Assembly (NCBI GenBank): GCA_009760855.2
Contig: WPIO01000024.1
Location: 1,976,001 to 2,040,000 of the forward strand
Direction: 5' to 3'
DNA length: 64,000 nucleotides
Origin: Cristatella mucedo
Taxonomy: Eukaryota; Bryozoa; Phylactolaemata; Cristatellidae
A program made the translations under genes and the position numbers. Each line of letters starts with the position of its first letter. Position 1 is the first letter of the stretch. Of this stretch, positions 10,843 through 22,079 are shown piece by piece. The notes under the pieces were generated by a model. The model did not search any database. It had not been told where the DNA came from and was given only the letters and a program-made list of their open reading frames with translations.

Positions 10843-11997
10843 TTACGCAGGAGAGTTTTGTATAGCACACTCACAGCCTAAGCGGCTTTCAGTACGCATT
10901 CGGTACCCAACAGACTTCGTCTCACGCAACAAAGAGAAAGTGGGAAGCATAGCAGAGTTAGGAGAGCAGTTGAGGTAGTGAGAAGCATAGAAGTAGCAGT
11001 TCAGGACCGCTGAAAAAGATGTGCCATAGTCGGCAGTTGGAGAGTAGATGTCGTTGCGTAAGAATTGTGGAAGCAAGTTCCACAGTCTAGGACCTGCAGA
11101 GCTAAAGCTTCTATCGCCAACTGTCCTTAAGCGGAGGAATGGGACAGCTAATTTATTGTCCACACAGGACCTGAGGGCGCGAACAGGCTGAAACTGATGC
11201 AGCAGTTCAGCTAGGTATGACGGAGCCAAGCCGTGGCGGGCCTTGTGGGTCAGCGTAAGAACTTTGCTCTGTATCCTTTGCTCAACCGGCAACCATCCTA
11301 GCTCTTCCAGCAAAGGTGACACGTGCTCAAACCGCTGGGACTTGAAGACCAGCCTTGCAGCCATATTCTCAGTCAGCTGTAGTGGCATAATAGCTTTCTT
11401 TGGTAGCCCAGCCAAAAGGGAATTACAATAATCAAGCCGAGACAGAACTAAAGAGCTAGTTAAATTTCTTACAAGCCACTGTGGGAGACAGCTTCTAATC
11501 TTGGATAGGGATCGGATGTGATGGCTAGCTGTAGAGGGAGTCTTCTGAATGAAGCTTTTGAAATTGAGGCAGCTGTCGAACACGACACCTAGATTACGAG
11601 CACGTGGTGAAGGTCGCACAATAGCATCGCCTATTAGAACAGCAAAGCCTTTTAACCCAGCCACACGCTTAGGGTGTCCTATGAGAAGCAGTTCGCTTTT
11701 ATCGTCATTTAATTTCAGGAAGTTTTTCGACATAAAGGATCGAATATCGGCAAGGCAAGCATTCAGTTTCTCAGTTGCTGCAGCAGATTCCGACGGTTTA
11801 AATGACAAATACAACTGAGTATCGTCAGCATAGAAGTGATATCCTATTCCATGGGCCTTAATCACTTTTCCCAGAGGTTGCGTATAAATGGATAACAGCA
11901 AGGGACCAAGTACAGACCCTTGAGGGACTCCACAGGTGATCCTTCTCATGTCTGAGACCTGACCCCCACACGACACGGATTGAACACGATCAGACAA
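10843..11997 (-). pseudogene. LINE B reverse transcriptase, C-terminal part
   Basis: The frame starts near [11 protein letters not shown] and contains motif B ([10 protein letters not shown]), the catalytic [24 protein letters not shown], and the C-terminal conserved region (SRLDYCNSLLAGLP, ELGWLPVEQRI, RLWNLLPQF). Both Asp residues of YADD are intact. A frameshift near 12000 splits it from the upstream RT half, so this copy is probably inactive in cis. Confidence 0.92.
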
Positions 11998-12004
11998 GTA
12001 TGAT

Positions 12005-12532
12005 TTAAACGACGCCAGTGCTTCGTCTGCCAGACCGATCGTTGTTTCTCAATCGTTCAAGCAGAACTTCGTGATCAACGGTGTCGAAGGCAGCATACAG
12101 ATCTAGCAGAGCTAGGGTAATGACATTCCCGTCGTCGTCGCCACGTAGAATGTCATTGTTAACACGGAGGAGAGCATTTTCGGTGGAGTGCTGCCTCTTG
12201 AAACCTGATTGAAATGCTTCTGACATTCCATTATTTTCAATATGTTCAACTAGCTGCTTAGCAACAATTTTTTCAAGAATCTTTGATAAGAATGGAAGAA
12301 GGGAAACTGAACGATAGTTTGCTAGGGCCTCTGTGTCTAACCCAGGCTTTTTAAGAATAGGTCTAACGATTGCCGATTTGAAGGACTTGGGGACGACCCC
12401 TTTTCCCAAAGAAGCATTAAATATCTTGGCTATGGCAGGGCTAAGTTGGTCCGCCAGTGAAGACCACAGAGATGAAGGTATAAGGTCTTCAGGAGACGAG
12501 CTCTTTTTGCTAGACCTTATTAAGGCAGCCAC
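12005..12532 (-). pseudogene. LINE B reverse transcriptase, N-terminal part
   Basis: RT motifs can be read in order: FKSAIVRPILKK, the SLLPFLSKILEKIVAKQL block, SGFKRQHSTENALL, and motif A as LALLDLYAAFDTVDHEVLL, with the catalytic Asp present. The frame is lost just after motif A (RLRNNDRSG), where the 26911-27339 copy continues (RLRTTIGLADEALAWF). A small indel therefore separates it from the frame at 10843-11997. Confidence 0.9.
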
Positions 12533-12657
12533 AGCACAGGCAGAAACATCAGAGAATCTTTTAGAACTCGGTGATTAGAGGGTAGATACTGATGACAGTG
12601 CCGCATTTAATTTTGCATTGAAAATAAACTTTGTACTGAATATGTCACTATTTCCAG

Positions 12658-12823
12658 TGGTAAATGAAAGTGAATCATCAACGCCACAACCGATGGAATC
12701 CCACGGTACAAGGCTTGACATTATCCTTCCTCTAGCAATTATTGGGACTCTTTTGCTACTTGGCGTAGCAGGCGTGTTCGCTTTTAAAATTGCTCCAAAC
12801 CGAAGTCAAGAGAAGCGAGAAAG
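12658..12823 (+). CDS. Transmembrane exon of a single-pass membrane protein
   Basis: The acceptor CACTATTTCCAG and donor GAAAG|GTAAGA bound an open exon. It starts with two bases of a split codon and ends after two bases. It encodes a Ser/Thr/Pro/Glu stalk (VNESESSTPQPMESHGTR), one hydrophobic helix (DIILPLAIIGTLLLLGVAGV, then FAF) and a basic stop-transfer segment (KIAPNRSQEKRER). This is the usual juxtamembrane layout of a type I receptor or adhesion protein. The next + exon at 19381 fits its phase exactly. The upstream ectodomain was not identified (2731-2837 is a weak candidate). Confidence 0.65.
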
Positions 12824-13934
12824 GTAAGAGTACTTTCTGCTCGTTCATTAATTTACTGTTCAGTGATGCCAGCTGTTCTTACAAATTGATTCTCCATTAA
12901 GTGCTCCTTAGACACGCTCTTCAAGTAAGTGAATATATTTCCCATGCTCTCTTAAATTTTCATAAGTACTAAACGATGTTTCAAACCTGATTTAATACAA
13001 GGAAAAGTGTTCTAATTATATCATGCACATGGGAAACTTTATTCTTAGTGCACCTCTTCAGGTACATTAATACTATGAATACTTATGCATTTGAGCAGCT
13101 AGATTTTGTCAATAAAACGGCGAATCTCTCTTTATGGCTTCTCTCCAATTATTTGCATTAGTCGAGCTGAAAACTTGGGGTTTCGTAACCTAGCCGCCTA
13201 TAAATAACAAGAGCTTACTAAAAGCGCATACTCAGCGATAAAAGCCTAGAGTCGACATGCCATCAAATAAGGTAAACACAAAAATCATCACCCTAAAACC
13301 GGGTAACCAATATGGATATGAGGCTACTTTAGGAACCAGCGTTTCATCTCAGCAATACCAAATAGCTTAGAGCCTTTTACGACACCAAGAGGTCCCACAA
13401 ATTGCGGCAGCAATTCAGAATTCACTCGATTCTCGCAAAAATAGTTTTAGGAATGCCTATGCAGCACTTTCGAATGTCACGAACACGCCGTCGGTGCAGA
13501 TGTCAGTGCAGATGAGGATGCTTGGTTCTTGCTTGGTAATTGCTGATTAGACCTTAGTGATACTGTAGGCCTTAAAGTAGACTAAAGAGCGAGCATTTTT
13601 AGCGAGTTTTATCGTGTAATCGCTTATGCTTTAGTGCTGCTTAAGACTAATATATCGTTGCTGCAGTCAGTCGAGCATCGTATTGTGCTGCTACTTATTG
13701 CAAGAGCACAAATCTACCACCAAGATGGAAGGCTTTCAAGCTTAAAACCTATTCATCGCAAAATTTATTGGGTCCTTGTGATCATTTCTTTGTGTGGTAA
13801 TGAGTTTTGACACGGTGCATGCTGCCACTACCATTTGCCATCTACGATACGCAACCGTAAAACTAGCTGCAGCACTTTAATTTCACGAACGAGCCCGTGA
13901 TGCAGATGAGAAAGTACTCGATGCCTCTGTACCT
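12824..13934. other. Intron of the membrane-protein gene
   Basis: Starts GTAAGAG. No repeat family or exon recognised up to the LINE A copy at 13935. Confidence 0.45.
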
Positions 13935-14335
13935 GCTGATAGTAATAGTAATAATATTGTATATGATATAGCGCCCTCAGTGAGCTCAATCTTTTTGTAG
14001 GCACTTTACTTTTGCGACAAAGGAAGCATGGTTGAATAGTTAGGGGTAGCTTGCTCAATGACAGCCAGCATAGAATATTTATAGGTGACATGCACTAGGT
14101 CAGCATGAAAGTATGGTTAGTAGCAGCATGCACCGTGTCAGTATGCATAAGCACGCGAAGGACGAATCACAAGGACCCACTAAATGCAGTGATCAATAGA
14201 TGCGTTTTTATTCTATTTTTAAATGTGGTCACGTAAGGAGATGTCATGACACAAGTCTGGAATGAGTTGTAGGCTTTGGGCGTATACAAACTAAAGGCAG
14301 GGTCTGTAAATAATTTGATACGACCTTAGTGACAC
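13935..14335 (-). mobile_element. LINE A 3' end, minus strand
   Basis: The (ATT)n tail, hairpin tail, 3' UTR CAGCATG blocks and start of the C-terminal coding block are present; truncated at about 14335. Antisense to the surrounding gene. Confidence 0.85.
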
Positions 14336-15264
14336 TGTCGGCCTTAAAGAAGATTACCACGACAGTAGTGTTTATTGCGCATGGTTTCATTGCGTTCCAG
14401 ACCAACATAACTCTGTCACTTGACGAGTTCTGCATCTTATCTTACTGCTTATGCTTGCAAGCACAAATCTATAGCCGAGGATGGAAGATCTTCAAAGTGT
14501 AAATAAATATCCAGCAGCAAAGCAATGCTTTGGCGAAGGTAGCTAGAAGAATAATGCAAAGAAATGATGGTCGGTTCAAAAATTAATTAGCAAGAGAAGT
14601 TGCTGCTACATTTCCCCCCAGCTTAACAAAGTAGGCCATAAAAATTATTTCTGATTTGGTAGTTCGAGTATGTAAATTTGTCTTGCTATTAATTTACATC
14701 CTGATTAGGATTAAGCAAGGAATTAAAATAAAGTTACTTTTAGTGAGGAGCCGCACTATCCCGACGAATATATGTTTCTTAGATATTTCTAATAGTGGCA
14801 TTGAGTGAAAATAGAGCTGAAAAATCTCCACTGATTTTATTTTCAGGAGCTCAGAAACCTTTTAGAAAATCATTAGGAGCCGGTTAAGACGATCTGTATA
14901 CCTAAAACTGAGCCACCACTACTACTTATCTTTCGTTAGTGAACCTGCTACGGTCGAGCCATATCTAAGAATACTGGAGCTAGGAGCAGCAAATAGTTAG
15001 GTGTGTGTCTTCACACTGTAATTATTTATTAGCAAGCAAGGCAATCTAACTAACAATGTTAATAAACAGCTAATAACTAAACGGTTTCTTGAAAATTAGT
15101 TTTTGTGCACCTTGCACGGACTTTAAATTCTCGCTTTAAATATCAAGCTCCACACTTGATCTGAATCACTGACTACTTGAAGGAGGAGTGGTTATACATT
15201 TTAAAATTATGTGACAAGCTTTGAAAACTGCAGTTACTTTTGTCGGTCATTATCAAGTTTAATA
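14336..15264. other. Intronic, nothing recognised
   Basis: AT-rich; no exon or known repeat seen. A short (AAT)n at about 15267-15287 belongs to the next LINE A. Confidence 0.45.
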
Positions 15265-16015
15265 AAAATAATAATAATAATAATAATTCACTTGATAAAG
15301 CGCCCTCAGAGAACTTAATCTCTCTCAAGGTGCTTTACATTTCATGCAAAGTTAAATGCAATTGAATGGTAAGTAAAATCATGCTTGAAAAACGAGGTAT
15401 TTGTAGACTGTTGGATTCCGAGAAGCGGGTGGTACGACGCTTGGCCTGATGGGGTAGTATATCTGACAGATAGGCTGGAGCCATATAATGAAGGGACCTA
15501 AAAGTGAGGGACAAAACCTTGAAGTCGATCCGTTGCTTGACAGGGAGCCAGTGCAGGTCGGCGAGAAGTGGAGTAATGTGGCAACTGCGACGCTCACGAC
15601 AGACAAGCCTAGCTGCAGAGTTTTGCACCAGCTGCAATCGCCTGATCGCACATGCTGGTAGGCCATTAAGCAGTGAGTTGCAGAAGTCGAGACGGGATGT
15701 CACGAATGCATGGACCAACTTGGACGTGGTATCCTTATGTAAACAAGCCCGAATTTTAGCAATGTTATGAAGCTGAAAATAGGCGGATTTGACTGTGGAG
15801 CTGATATGGTCGTCTAACGAGAGATCGCTTTGGAATATGACACCTAGATTTCAAGCTGATTTAAGTGGAGATATGCGGGCAGAGCCAATTTTGAGAGTCA
15901 GCCTTTCCAATCTCTGAACCACACTGGATTTGCCCATAACAAGTAAGTTAGTTTTATCATCGTTTAGTTTTAGAAAATTTGCTGAAAGTTTAATGGCTGC
16001 TGGTTGACTTCAACA
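15265..16015 (-). mobile_element. LINE A, minus strand, lacks most of its 3' UTR
   Basis: After the (AAT)n and hairpin the sequence jumps within about 100 bp to the coding block YLSDILPHQAK; the intervening 3' UTR and end of the ORF are deleted. The open frame 15335-15718 (minus) keeps [32 protein letters not shown] and LHWLPVKQRIDFKVLSLTF. The 5' end is near 16015, at the KLNDDKT region. Confidence 0.88.
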
Positions 16016-16484
16016 TTCCTTGGCTTGAGAATCTCTTTGGCACGTGAATTTATTGCCAGCAGGTATTGGCAAGAAAAATTGGTATTTGCTCGAGCAAATC
16101 AACTTTGGACAATTATGGGTATGGAGTAAAGAAGAGTGAAATTTTATATCGAGATTAGTTGGTGTAGTTAGTGATCTTTAGTGAAGATCAAGAGCCAGCT
16201 AACACTAGAACTAGTAATTAGGTGCAACTTACATAATTTTTAGTTTGGTCTTAAAAATGTAACCTCGATTCTGCATGAGCAACTGGATTAGCTCGACCAA
16301 ATATTGCGGAGCCAGAACAATTTGGAGTATTAATAATTTTATATTTTTACTTCAGGTCCCAAGTTAGGCCCGTGTTACTGATATCATTCTAGAGGTATTT
16401 TAGTCGGCAAAAAATGCAAGACTTGATGGAATTCAAGATGAGCGTAGCTCATCTGCAAGTCGCGCTAAGATTTTTCTGCTTGAA

Positions 16485-17345
16485 CAGTAATAATTTTAAT
16501 AATATTACGTTTGTATAATGCCCACAGAGAACTTAATCTTTTTTAGCCACTTTACAGTTGCTGATGAAAAACAATGGTTGAATGGTTAGAGGTAGCATTC
16601 TCATTGATAGCACAAATAATCACATAACGAACGAATTATATTGACCCACTAGCTTGTTTCAAATGTCGACAGGTCAGGGCATGTGTTAATGCAAGTCGAA
16701 GTTTGCACCAGGTATTAAGATCGTACGAGCTAAAGGCACTGTCCCCAAAGGAGTTGATGATCGTATGAGGTTTAGCTATACGATTAGATTCAGAAAAGCT
16801 GGTCATTCTCAGCCTAGTGGTGGAGTAGGTCTGACAGGTAGGCTTGAGCCAAAGAAGGGATAGACCTATAAATAAGTGACAGAACCTTGAGTTCAATGCA
16901 ATTATTGACTGGGAGCCAGTGCAGGTTGGCGAAAATCGGTGTAATCTGGAAACTACGATGCTCACGACTGACAAGTATAATTGCAAAGTTTTGCACCCAT
17001 TGCAAGTGCCAGACTGCACAGGCAGGAAGACCAACAAGGAGCGAGTTACCGAAGTTGCGACGGGATGTCACAAATACAAAGAAAGACGTTGATATAGTAT
17101 CCCAGTGTAAGTAAGTCCGAACTTGAGCAATTTTATGTCGGTGAAAGTAGGCAGGCTTCACTGCGGAGCTGACGTGGTCGTGTAATGAAAGGTCATTTTG
17201 GGTCAGGACATCTAGATTTCGAACAGATTCAACTAGAGGCATTCTTGCAGTGTCGATTATTTTAAGCCTTGCATTTTTCTATTTCTGAATCACATTTGGT
17301 TTCAAATTCGTTGCCGGTAGTGCAGGGTAAGTTATTATTAAATAG
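16485..17345 (-). mobile_element. LINE A, older degenerate copy
   Basis: Hairpin tail at about 16515, then a 3' UTR, a C-terminal block (FGDSAFSSY), NLHWLPVN and RNFGNSLLVGLPACAV in overlapping frames (16636-17242). Many stops and substitutions make it older than its neighbour at 15265. Confidence 0.82.
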
Positions 17346-17424
17346 ATGTGACCAGTTATTTGACTGATTCCCAGTATTACCGTGGAAATATAATCAAATA
17401 GCAATTTGGCTATATCCCTTCAAC

Positions 17425-17612
17425 CACTGGTTCTCAACCTTCCTAATGCCGCGACTCTTTAATACAGTTCCTCATGTTAGGGGGACCCCCAACCGTAAAG
17501 TGATCTTGTGCAAAATGTGGAAATGCGTGTTTACGATGATCTAAAGCGACCCCTGTGAAAGTGTCGTTCGACCCCCAAAGGGGTCACGACCCTCAGGTTG
17601 AGAAACCCGCTG
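17425..17612 (-). mobile_element. hAT-type non-autonomous element (188 bp), copy 2
   Basis: The ends are CACTGGTTCTCAACC and GGTTGAGAAACCCGCTG, flanked by CCTTCAAC and CCTTAGAC (6 of 8 match). Reverse-complemented it aligns along its length with the copy at 3168-3355, including GGGGTCGAACGAC. It sits in the intron of the membrane-protein gene, between two LINE A copies. Confidence 0.88.
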
Positions 17613-17624
17613 CCTTAGACTTAT

Positions 17625-18425
17625 AATAATAATAGTAATAATAATAATGCACTAGATAAAGCGCCCTCGTAGAACTCAATCTCTTTCTAGGCGCTTGAAA
17701 TTAGCTGCAAAGGGAAACGAGATTGAACGGTAAGTAGATAAACAACATGACCTACAAGTGACCGACAAGACCTTGAAGTCGATCCGTTGCTTGACTGGTA
17801 GCCAGTGTAGGTCAGCGAGAAGTGGTGTGACGTGGCAACTGCGACGCTCACGACGGAGAAGCTTAGCTGCAGAGTTTTGCACCATCTGTAATCGCCTGAT
17901 TGCACATGCCACTAGGCCAGCAACCAGTGAGTTACCTAATTCAAGACGGGATGTCATAAATGCGTGGACCAACTTATACGTGGTATCCTTATCTAAACCA
18001 GCCTGAATTTTAGCAATGTTATGTTGCTGAATGTAGGCAGACTTGACTGTGGAGCCGATGTGGTCGTCTAACGAAAAGTCACTTTGGAACATCACAGCTA
18101 GATTTCGAGCTGGTTCAACAGGAGATATGCTGGCAGAGCCCATTTTGACCTTCAGTCTTTCCACTTTCTGAATAACACTGGGTTTGCCCATAACTAGTAA
18201 GTAAGTTTTATCTTCGTTTAGTTTTAGAAAACTTGCTGCCATCCATGTGCGGATGTCATCAATATATGCAGCAAGTGAGTTGAGAGAATTCGAGGTGCTC
18301 GAAGGTTGTTAGGGATCAAAGCAAAGGTACAACTGAGTGTCATCTGCATAGAAGTGAAAGCCTAGATTGTGCTTGGCAATCACATCAGCAAGAGGAAGAG
18401 CACAAACCGTCAGGCTGACAAAGTT
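17625..18425 (-). mobile_element. LINE A, minus strand
   Basis: (AAT)n, hairpin, then a deletion joining the tail to the RT C-terminal block. The open frame 17676-18242 (minus) has FLKLNEDKTYLLVMGKPSVI, the DDHIGSTVKSAY block, LVHAFMTSRLELGNSLVAGL and LHWLPVKQRIDFKVLS. The YADD region lies beyond it at about 18330-18360 with a stop between. Confidence 0.88.
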
Positions 18426-19380
18426 ACCAATATATACTGGCTCTCATCTTAGAGATAAGGAGATTGCACTTAATAATTCTGGACGACGTTTTGAAACTTT
18501 CGGTCGACTATTCTCCATTGCTTCATGTAAGTGAATTTGTAAGCCACGGTGACTCTTTTGTCACTATTCAGCTGAAGCTGGTGAATCGGTTAATCTTTTT
18601 TGGATAGGAGTATACCAGGTGGGGCTAATAAAGCATTGCTCCCATGTAGACCAAAGAGAAGGTGTCTTCCCCCAGCCCTTCTACCAACTTTGGGGGTAAG
18701 TTTATTCACTTGCCATGGCAGTGCATTGAAACTGGCACCTGCTTTCGTTGTGAGCGGCAAAGTGAAAAACCATTGTTTCTACATTTAAATCAGTTGTCTA
18801 GAATGTGCTTTGATTCACCCAGCACACAGAACGCTCACACAGAACCTACACCAACTCTTTATTCTACTAATCACAGAGCAGAGGGAGCACGACTTCACTG
18901 GCCCCTCTCTCCTACTCTAGTGCCCTCTCCTAGCCCACGGCTGTGCCTTGGCCGACCCAGGGGGTGAATCCACCATCTGTTTAGGGTTCCCGGCCTATCC
19001 AAGCCACATCGCAGGCCGACCACAGCTTTGCACCACCGGTGATGCTCCTAGCAGCTGTTTAGGAAAGGAGCAGTACCGGCCTGAATATAGGCAAACCACA
19101 TAGAAGACGCACTTTTTGAGTGCAGTCCATGAAGGGAAGAAGTGTACATTCGAATGCAACAATGTTAACCATCGCCAAAATTTAGGAAAAGTTACAGTAA
19201 TTAAGGGCACGACTTCACAAAAATTATCGATTTGCAATTAATGCTCGCGTTTAAAACTTTTGGGAATAATTTATTGTACAAAACATGATAGAAAATGGTT
19301 AGCTAGTCGTTTTTTTTATAAAATGATAATTAAAATTTTGATTTAGTGACGTTTGCCCACACATGCACTATTTCTTGCAG
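18426..19380. other. End of intron; CA/CT-rich block of unknown origin
   Basis: The stretch 18650-18980 is richer in C and A than its surroundings (open frame 18662-18967) with tandem-like ACACAGAACGCTCACACAGA words. It could be an LTR or SINE remnant, but no ends were found. The intron closes with a good acceptor, CACTATTTCTTGCAG, at 19380. Confidence 0.35.
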
Positions 19381-19481
19381 CGACGGAAATCACCGCCACA
19401 CACAAGTACCACAGTCTGGTGAAATAAAAACACGGGAGATTGACTTGCATGAAACAGCTATGAAGCTGTAACCAAGCTAAG
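19381..19481 (+). CDS. Last coding exon of the single-pass membrane protein
   Basis: The first base completes the codon split at 12823. The frame then reads DGNHRHTQVPQSGEIKTREI and DLHETAMKL before TAA at 19469-19471. The other two frames are closed by early stops, so only the phase predicted from the transmembrane exon is open. Product: a cytoplasmic tail of about 40 residues in total, hydrophilic, with no kinase or other domain. A donor (CTAAG|GTAAGG) 10 bp after the stop suggests an intron in the 3' UTR; it is close enough to the stop not to trigger nonsense-mediated decay. Confidence 0.6.
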
Positions 19482-19508
19482 GTAAGGCTTCTTATTCAAG
19501 TGGTCATG

Positions 19509-19592
19509 TGCCTATTATGTTATGTGGATGTCATGTGCTATGTGTTATGTGCATGTTATGTTATGCTATGCATGTTATATGGTTGTGTGGTT
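19509..19592. repeat. ATGTTATGTG minisatellite
   Basis: Imperfect tandem ATGTTATG / ATGTGCATGTTATG words. Confidence 0.75.
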
Positions 19593-19821
19593 ATGTCCTT
19601 CAAATCAATCTCAATCAGCTGTAATTCTTGCCCTCCGGATTTAGCTGGTACATTTAGTCATTTCCCTTAATTCACGATTAACCTTCTCCTGTTCTACTGC
19701 CATTTCTATCCACTGTAACAGGACTTCTATTATAGCATCTTCTTAAGCGACCTTATGCTAGGTTACTAAGTCAGTCCAATATTAAGCTCTGCCTATATAT
19801 AATTCATTTGTTTTTGCCTAC

Positions 19822-19975
19822 TTTTTAATATTGACTTTTGCAATAGATCTTTCGACAACTTAAATAAATTTTCCACAGCCAAGCTAAGGTGCTCCACGCA
19901 TTTGTGAGAATTTGAATGCATTTCAGTCATTCTCTTCTCCCCGATCTTTATTCCTATCTTATAAGACACAGTGAG
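19822..19975 (-). CDS. Candidate exon, helical
   Basis: The acceptor ATTTGCACCAG and donor TTAAAAA|GTAGGC bound an open frame containing KIGIKIGEKRMTEMHSN and VEHLSLAVENLFKLSKDLLQ. The GIKI-EKR block followed by helices is loosely like the C-terminal end of the DHR2 domain of DOCK-family Rac/Cdc42 exchange factors, but only over about 10 residues. Treated as unassigned. Confidence 0.3.
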
Positions 19976-20659
19976 CTGGTGCAAATGTCGGCTACTAGCC
20001 TTTATGACATTAACAAAAAGGCAGCCTTACTACACCACTTCACAAGAGCATGCAGTGGCTCCTATCAGGCAGGGAATTCACGTCACTTGCTTTTATGTGC
20101 CTTAATTATCTCGCTCCGGTAGGCCGGTGATGTAAATAGTTCTCACCAGGCTTCGCATCGTACCATCTAATCTTTCGACAATTTACTCACTTGCTCCGAC
20201 CTACGTGTACTGAGTTATTCCGGATCAGGCTATGCATTGTACAATCGCTCTAGTCACTCATTTGTATGTGCCTCAAACCAACCTCAAGTCACGTCTTTGG
20301 CCCGAGTACATACTAAAGTCTTAGAATTCTCTACCAAACGGCATTGTGTAGCCCACTGACACACCGAAATTAAAAAAATTAAGTTAAAGACTCAAAACAT
20401 TTCCCTGCAGCATTCCCTTAGCTCGTTTGCACTGCCTTTTGAGTGGTTAGGCATGCTATTATTCTAAATTTCACTCCTTCATGTGCAATACGAACTGGAA
20501 GATTGTACGTCAGTGTGGTCCTCGCACGTCTTTTTTTGAACAGTATTCGGAGATTCAATCCGATACGTGTATTAAGAATGAATAGCTTTAGTTCTTATTG
20601 TCTACAAATATCACAACTATTGTTGCCCGGATTTTTTCAAAATTTTAATGAATCCGCCT

Positions 20660-20760
20660 CAAATGACCAAGGTCGTTGGCCCGAGCCCTGCAGCGAATGT
20701 AAAGCACTGAATAGACAAAGGTCTTCTGGAGTGCTATACAACTGAATTATTTACTTGCAA
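20660..20760 (+). mobile_element. SINE2, 3' part, with compensatory hairpin changes
   Basis: Begins inside the tRNA-like head (GGCCCGAGCCC) and runs through the hairpin tail. The stem here is AGCACT/AGTGCT instead of AGCGCC/GGCGCT; pairing is kept while the bases change. Confidence 0.7.
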
Positions 20761-21009
20761 AATAATAAATATAGCCGTTTTTAAATATAAAGTAGGGAGA
20801 CTTCTGGTATGACAATTTTTGGTAAGACTTGAGTAGTTGACAGACGACCGCAAAGAAGCGCAGTCCGCTAGCACAATTGAGTTTAATATTGCAAGCATTT
20901 CCATGTGCTCTTTGCTAAGCCATTTTGCTATAAAATCAACTAAACTTACTGATCTTCGGTAACGAACCTACTCGGAACCCATGTGTTGACGGATGGATTA
21001 TTCGCGAGT

Positions 21010-21067
21010 ATGGAACTGTTGATGTGGGCTCTCCTGGTTTTACAATTTTCCACGTTAACTGCTGATG
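21010..21067 (+). CDS. Candidate first exon: signal peptide
   Basis: ATG at 21010 opens MELLMWALLVLQFSTLTAD: a short n-region, a hydrophobic core of about 10 residues and a small-residue cleavage region, a textbook secretory signal. The donor GATG|GTGGTT ends the exon one base into a codon. The exon at 21980 supplies the other two bases. Unspliced, the frame stops after 30 codons. Confidence 0.4.
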
Positions 21068-21979
21068 GTGGTTATTTGACGCTGACATTAAGGGACTCTT
21101 GACGTTTGAAGAAAAACTATTGACTAAATAACATTCAAACTATTCACCTAGTGAATACTATAGTCGGGATCGGGTAGAACATTGACCTCATATGATAGAA
21201 TTATCACCAATGGACCATTCTTTCTGCACGTACTTTCAAAACTATCTTGATCGGCTGGATAGACGTCGATACAATTGCAGACGGTTATTAATTTCTTTTA
21301 GCCAATGTAACTTTTTAACAGCTAAAACATGTTTCGTGTCCTAAATTTAGCTTTAAGGGCAGCTTAAAATCGCAAAACAACTTGATTCATGAGAATAGTA
21401 AGTAAAAATGTACACTGGAATTAAAAAACGGAGGTTATGCACAATTTAGTTTTCTCAATTAAGTTAACGGCAGCTCATCTCGTAGCAACAACGGCCTATG
21501 TCCGCCAAGCCCGATTTCAAATGGACTTTCACGTTGTCGTTCGATTGCACATGCAAATCCTTACATAAAAAACTGGCACACCGAGTATGCACTTGCAATC
21601 TATGAAAACCCAACGTCTAATACGGAAGATCTATACTGTTGTTACTAACTGCAACACGTTCCCTTGTTAAAAAAATTGATTTTAATAACCACATTGAAAG
21701 TTCTCCAGTTTGAACTTCATATATTTCTCTGATCTAGCAGTGATAAGAGATACATGAGACTCCGTTTATTGCTCATAAATGCTGGCTCTGAAATGCTGCT
21801 GTTTGAGTTATACCAGTTGCTGCTTGTGGCCTCATACTTGACGCTTAAAAAATCTATTCTGTGCATTTAGATTGAGCAAATCGGGAAGTGATTGCAAACG
21901 CTACTTAACATAGCACTCCTCACAATGTTTATATTGAAGATGAAACTTGTGCTGAGCATCCAGCCCCCCCCCGCTATAG

Positions 21980-22079
21980 TCTCAGCTGAACTAAAAGTTA
22001 AACTTCATCGACTTGCTATTCATCTACATTCTAATTCACATTGTTCACTTGCGAACTCGTGGGTACAGCTCCCTCAAGA
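21980..22079 (+). CDS. Candidate second exon of a secreted or membrane protein
   Basis: A very strong acceptor (C8 tract, GCTATAG) and donor (CAAGA|GTAAGT) enclose an open frame in the phase set by the signal-peptide exon. The residues SAELKVKLHRLAIHLHSNSH (then CSLANSWVQLPQ) loosely recall the start of the MNNL domain of Notch ligands (ELK.H... then Cys), but no characteristic later part was found, so the family is open. The donor abuts repeat C at 22092. Confidence 0.42.

Larger units (their letters stand above)
10780..12590 (-). mobile_element. LINE B, 5'-truncated, nearly intact RT
   Basis: In minus orientation the order is RT, C-terminal region, 3' UTR and a tail of ATGTA-type units at 10780-10800. 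The endonuclease region is missing, the usual 5' truncation of target-primed insertions. It is close in sequence to the + copy at 25777-28430. It ends about 70 bp from the transmembrane exon at 12658 and lies antisense to it. Confidence 0.95.

Noticed and set aside
18662-18967. 101-codon + frame, Pro/Ser-rich C-terminus
   Set aside because: CA/CT-rich low-complexity sequence inside an intron; no splice sites paired with it.
19822-19975. DOCK DHR2 assignment for the minus-strand exon
   Set aside because: Only about ten residues (GIKI, EKR) are similar and the rest does not follow the family, so it is left unassigned.
21980-22079. Notch-ligand MNNL domain
   Set aside because: An ELKxxLH-like start and one Cys are not enough, and no DSL or EGF exon was found downstream.
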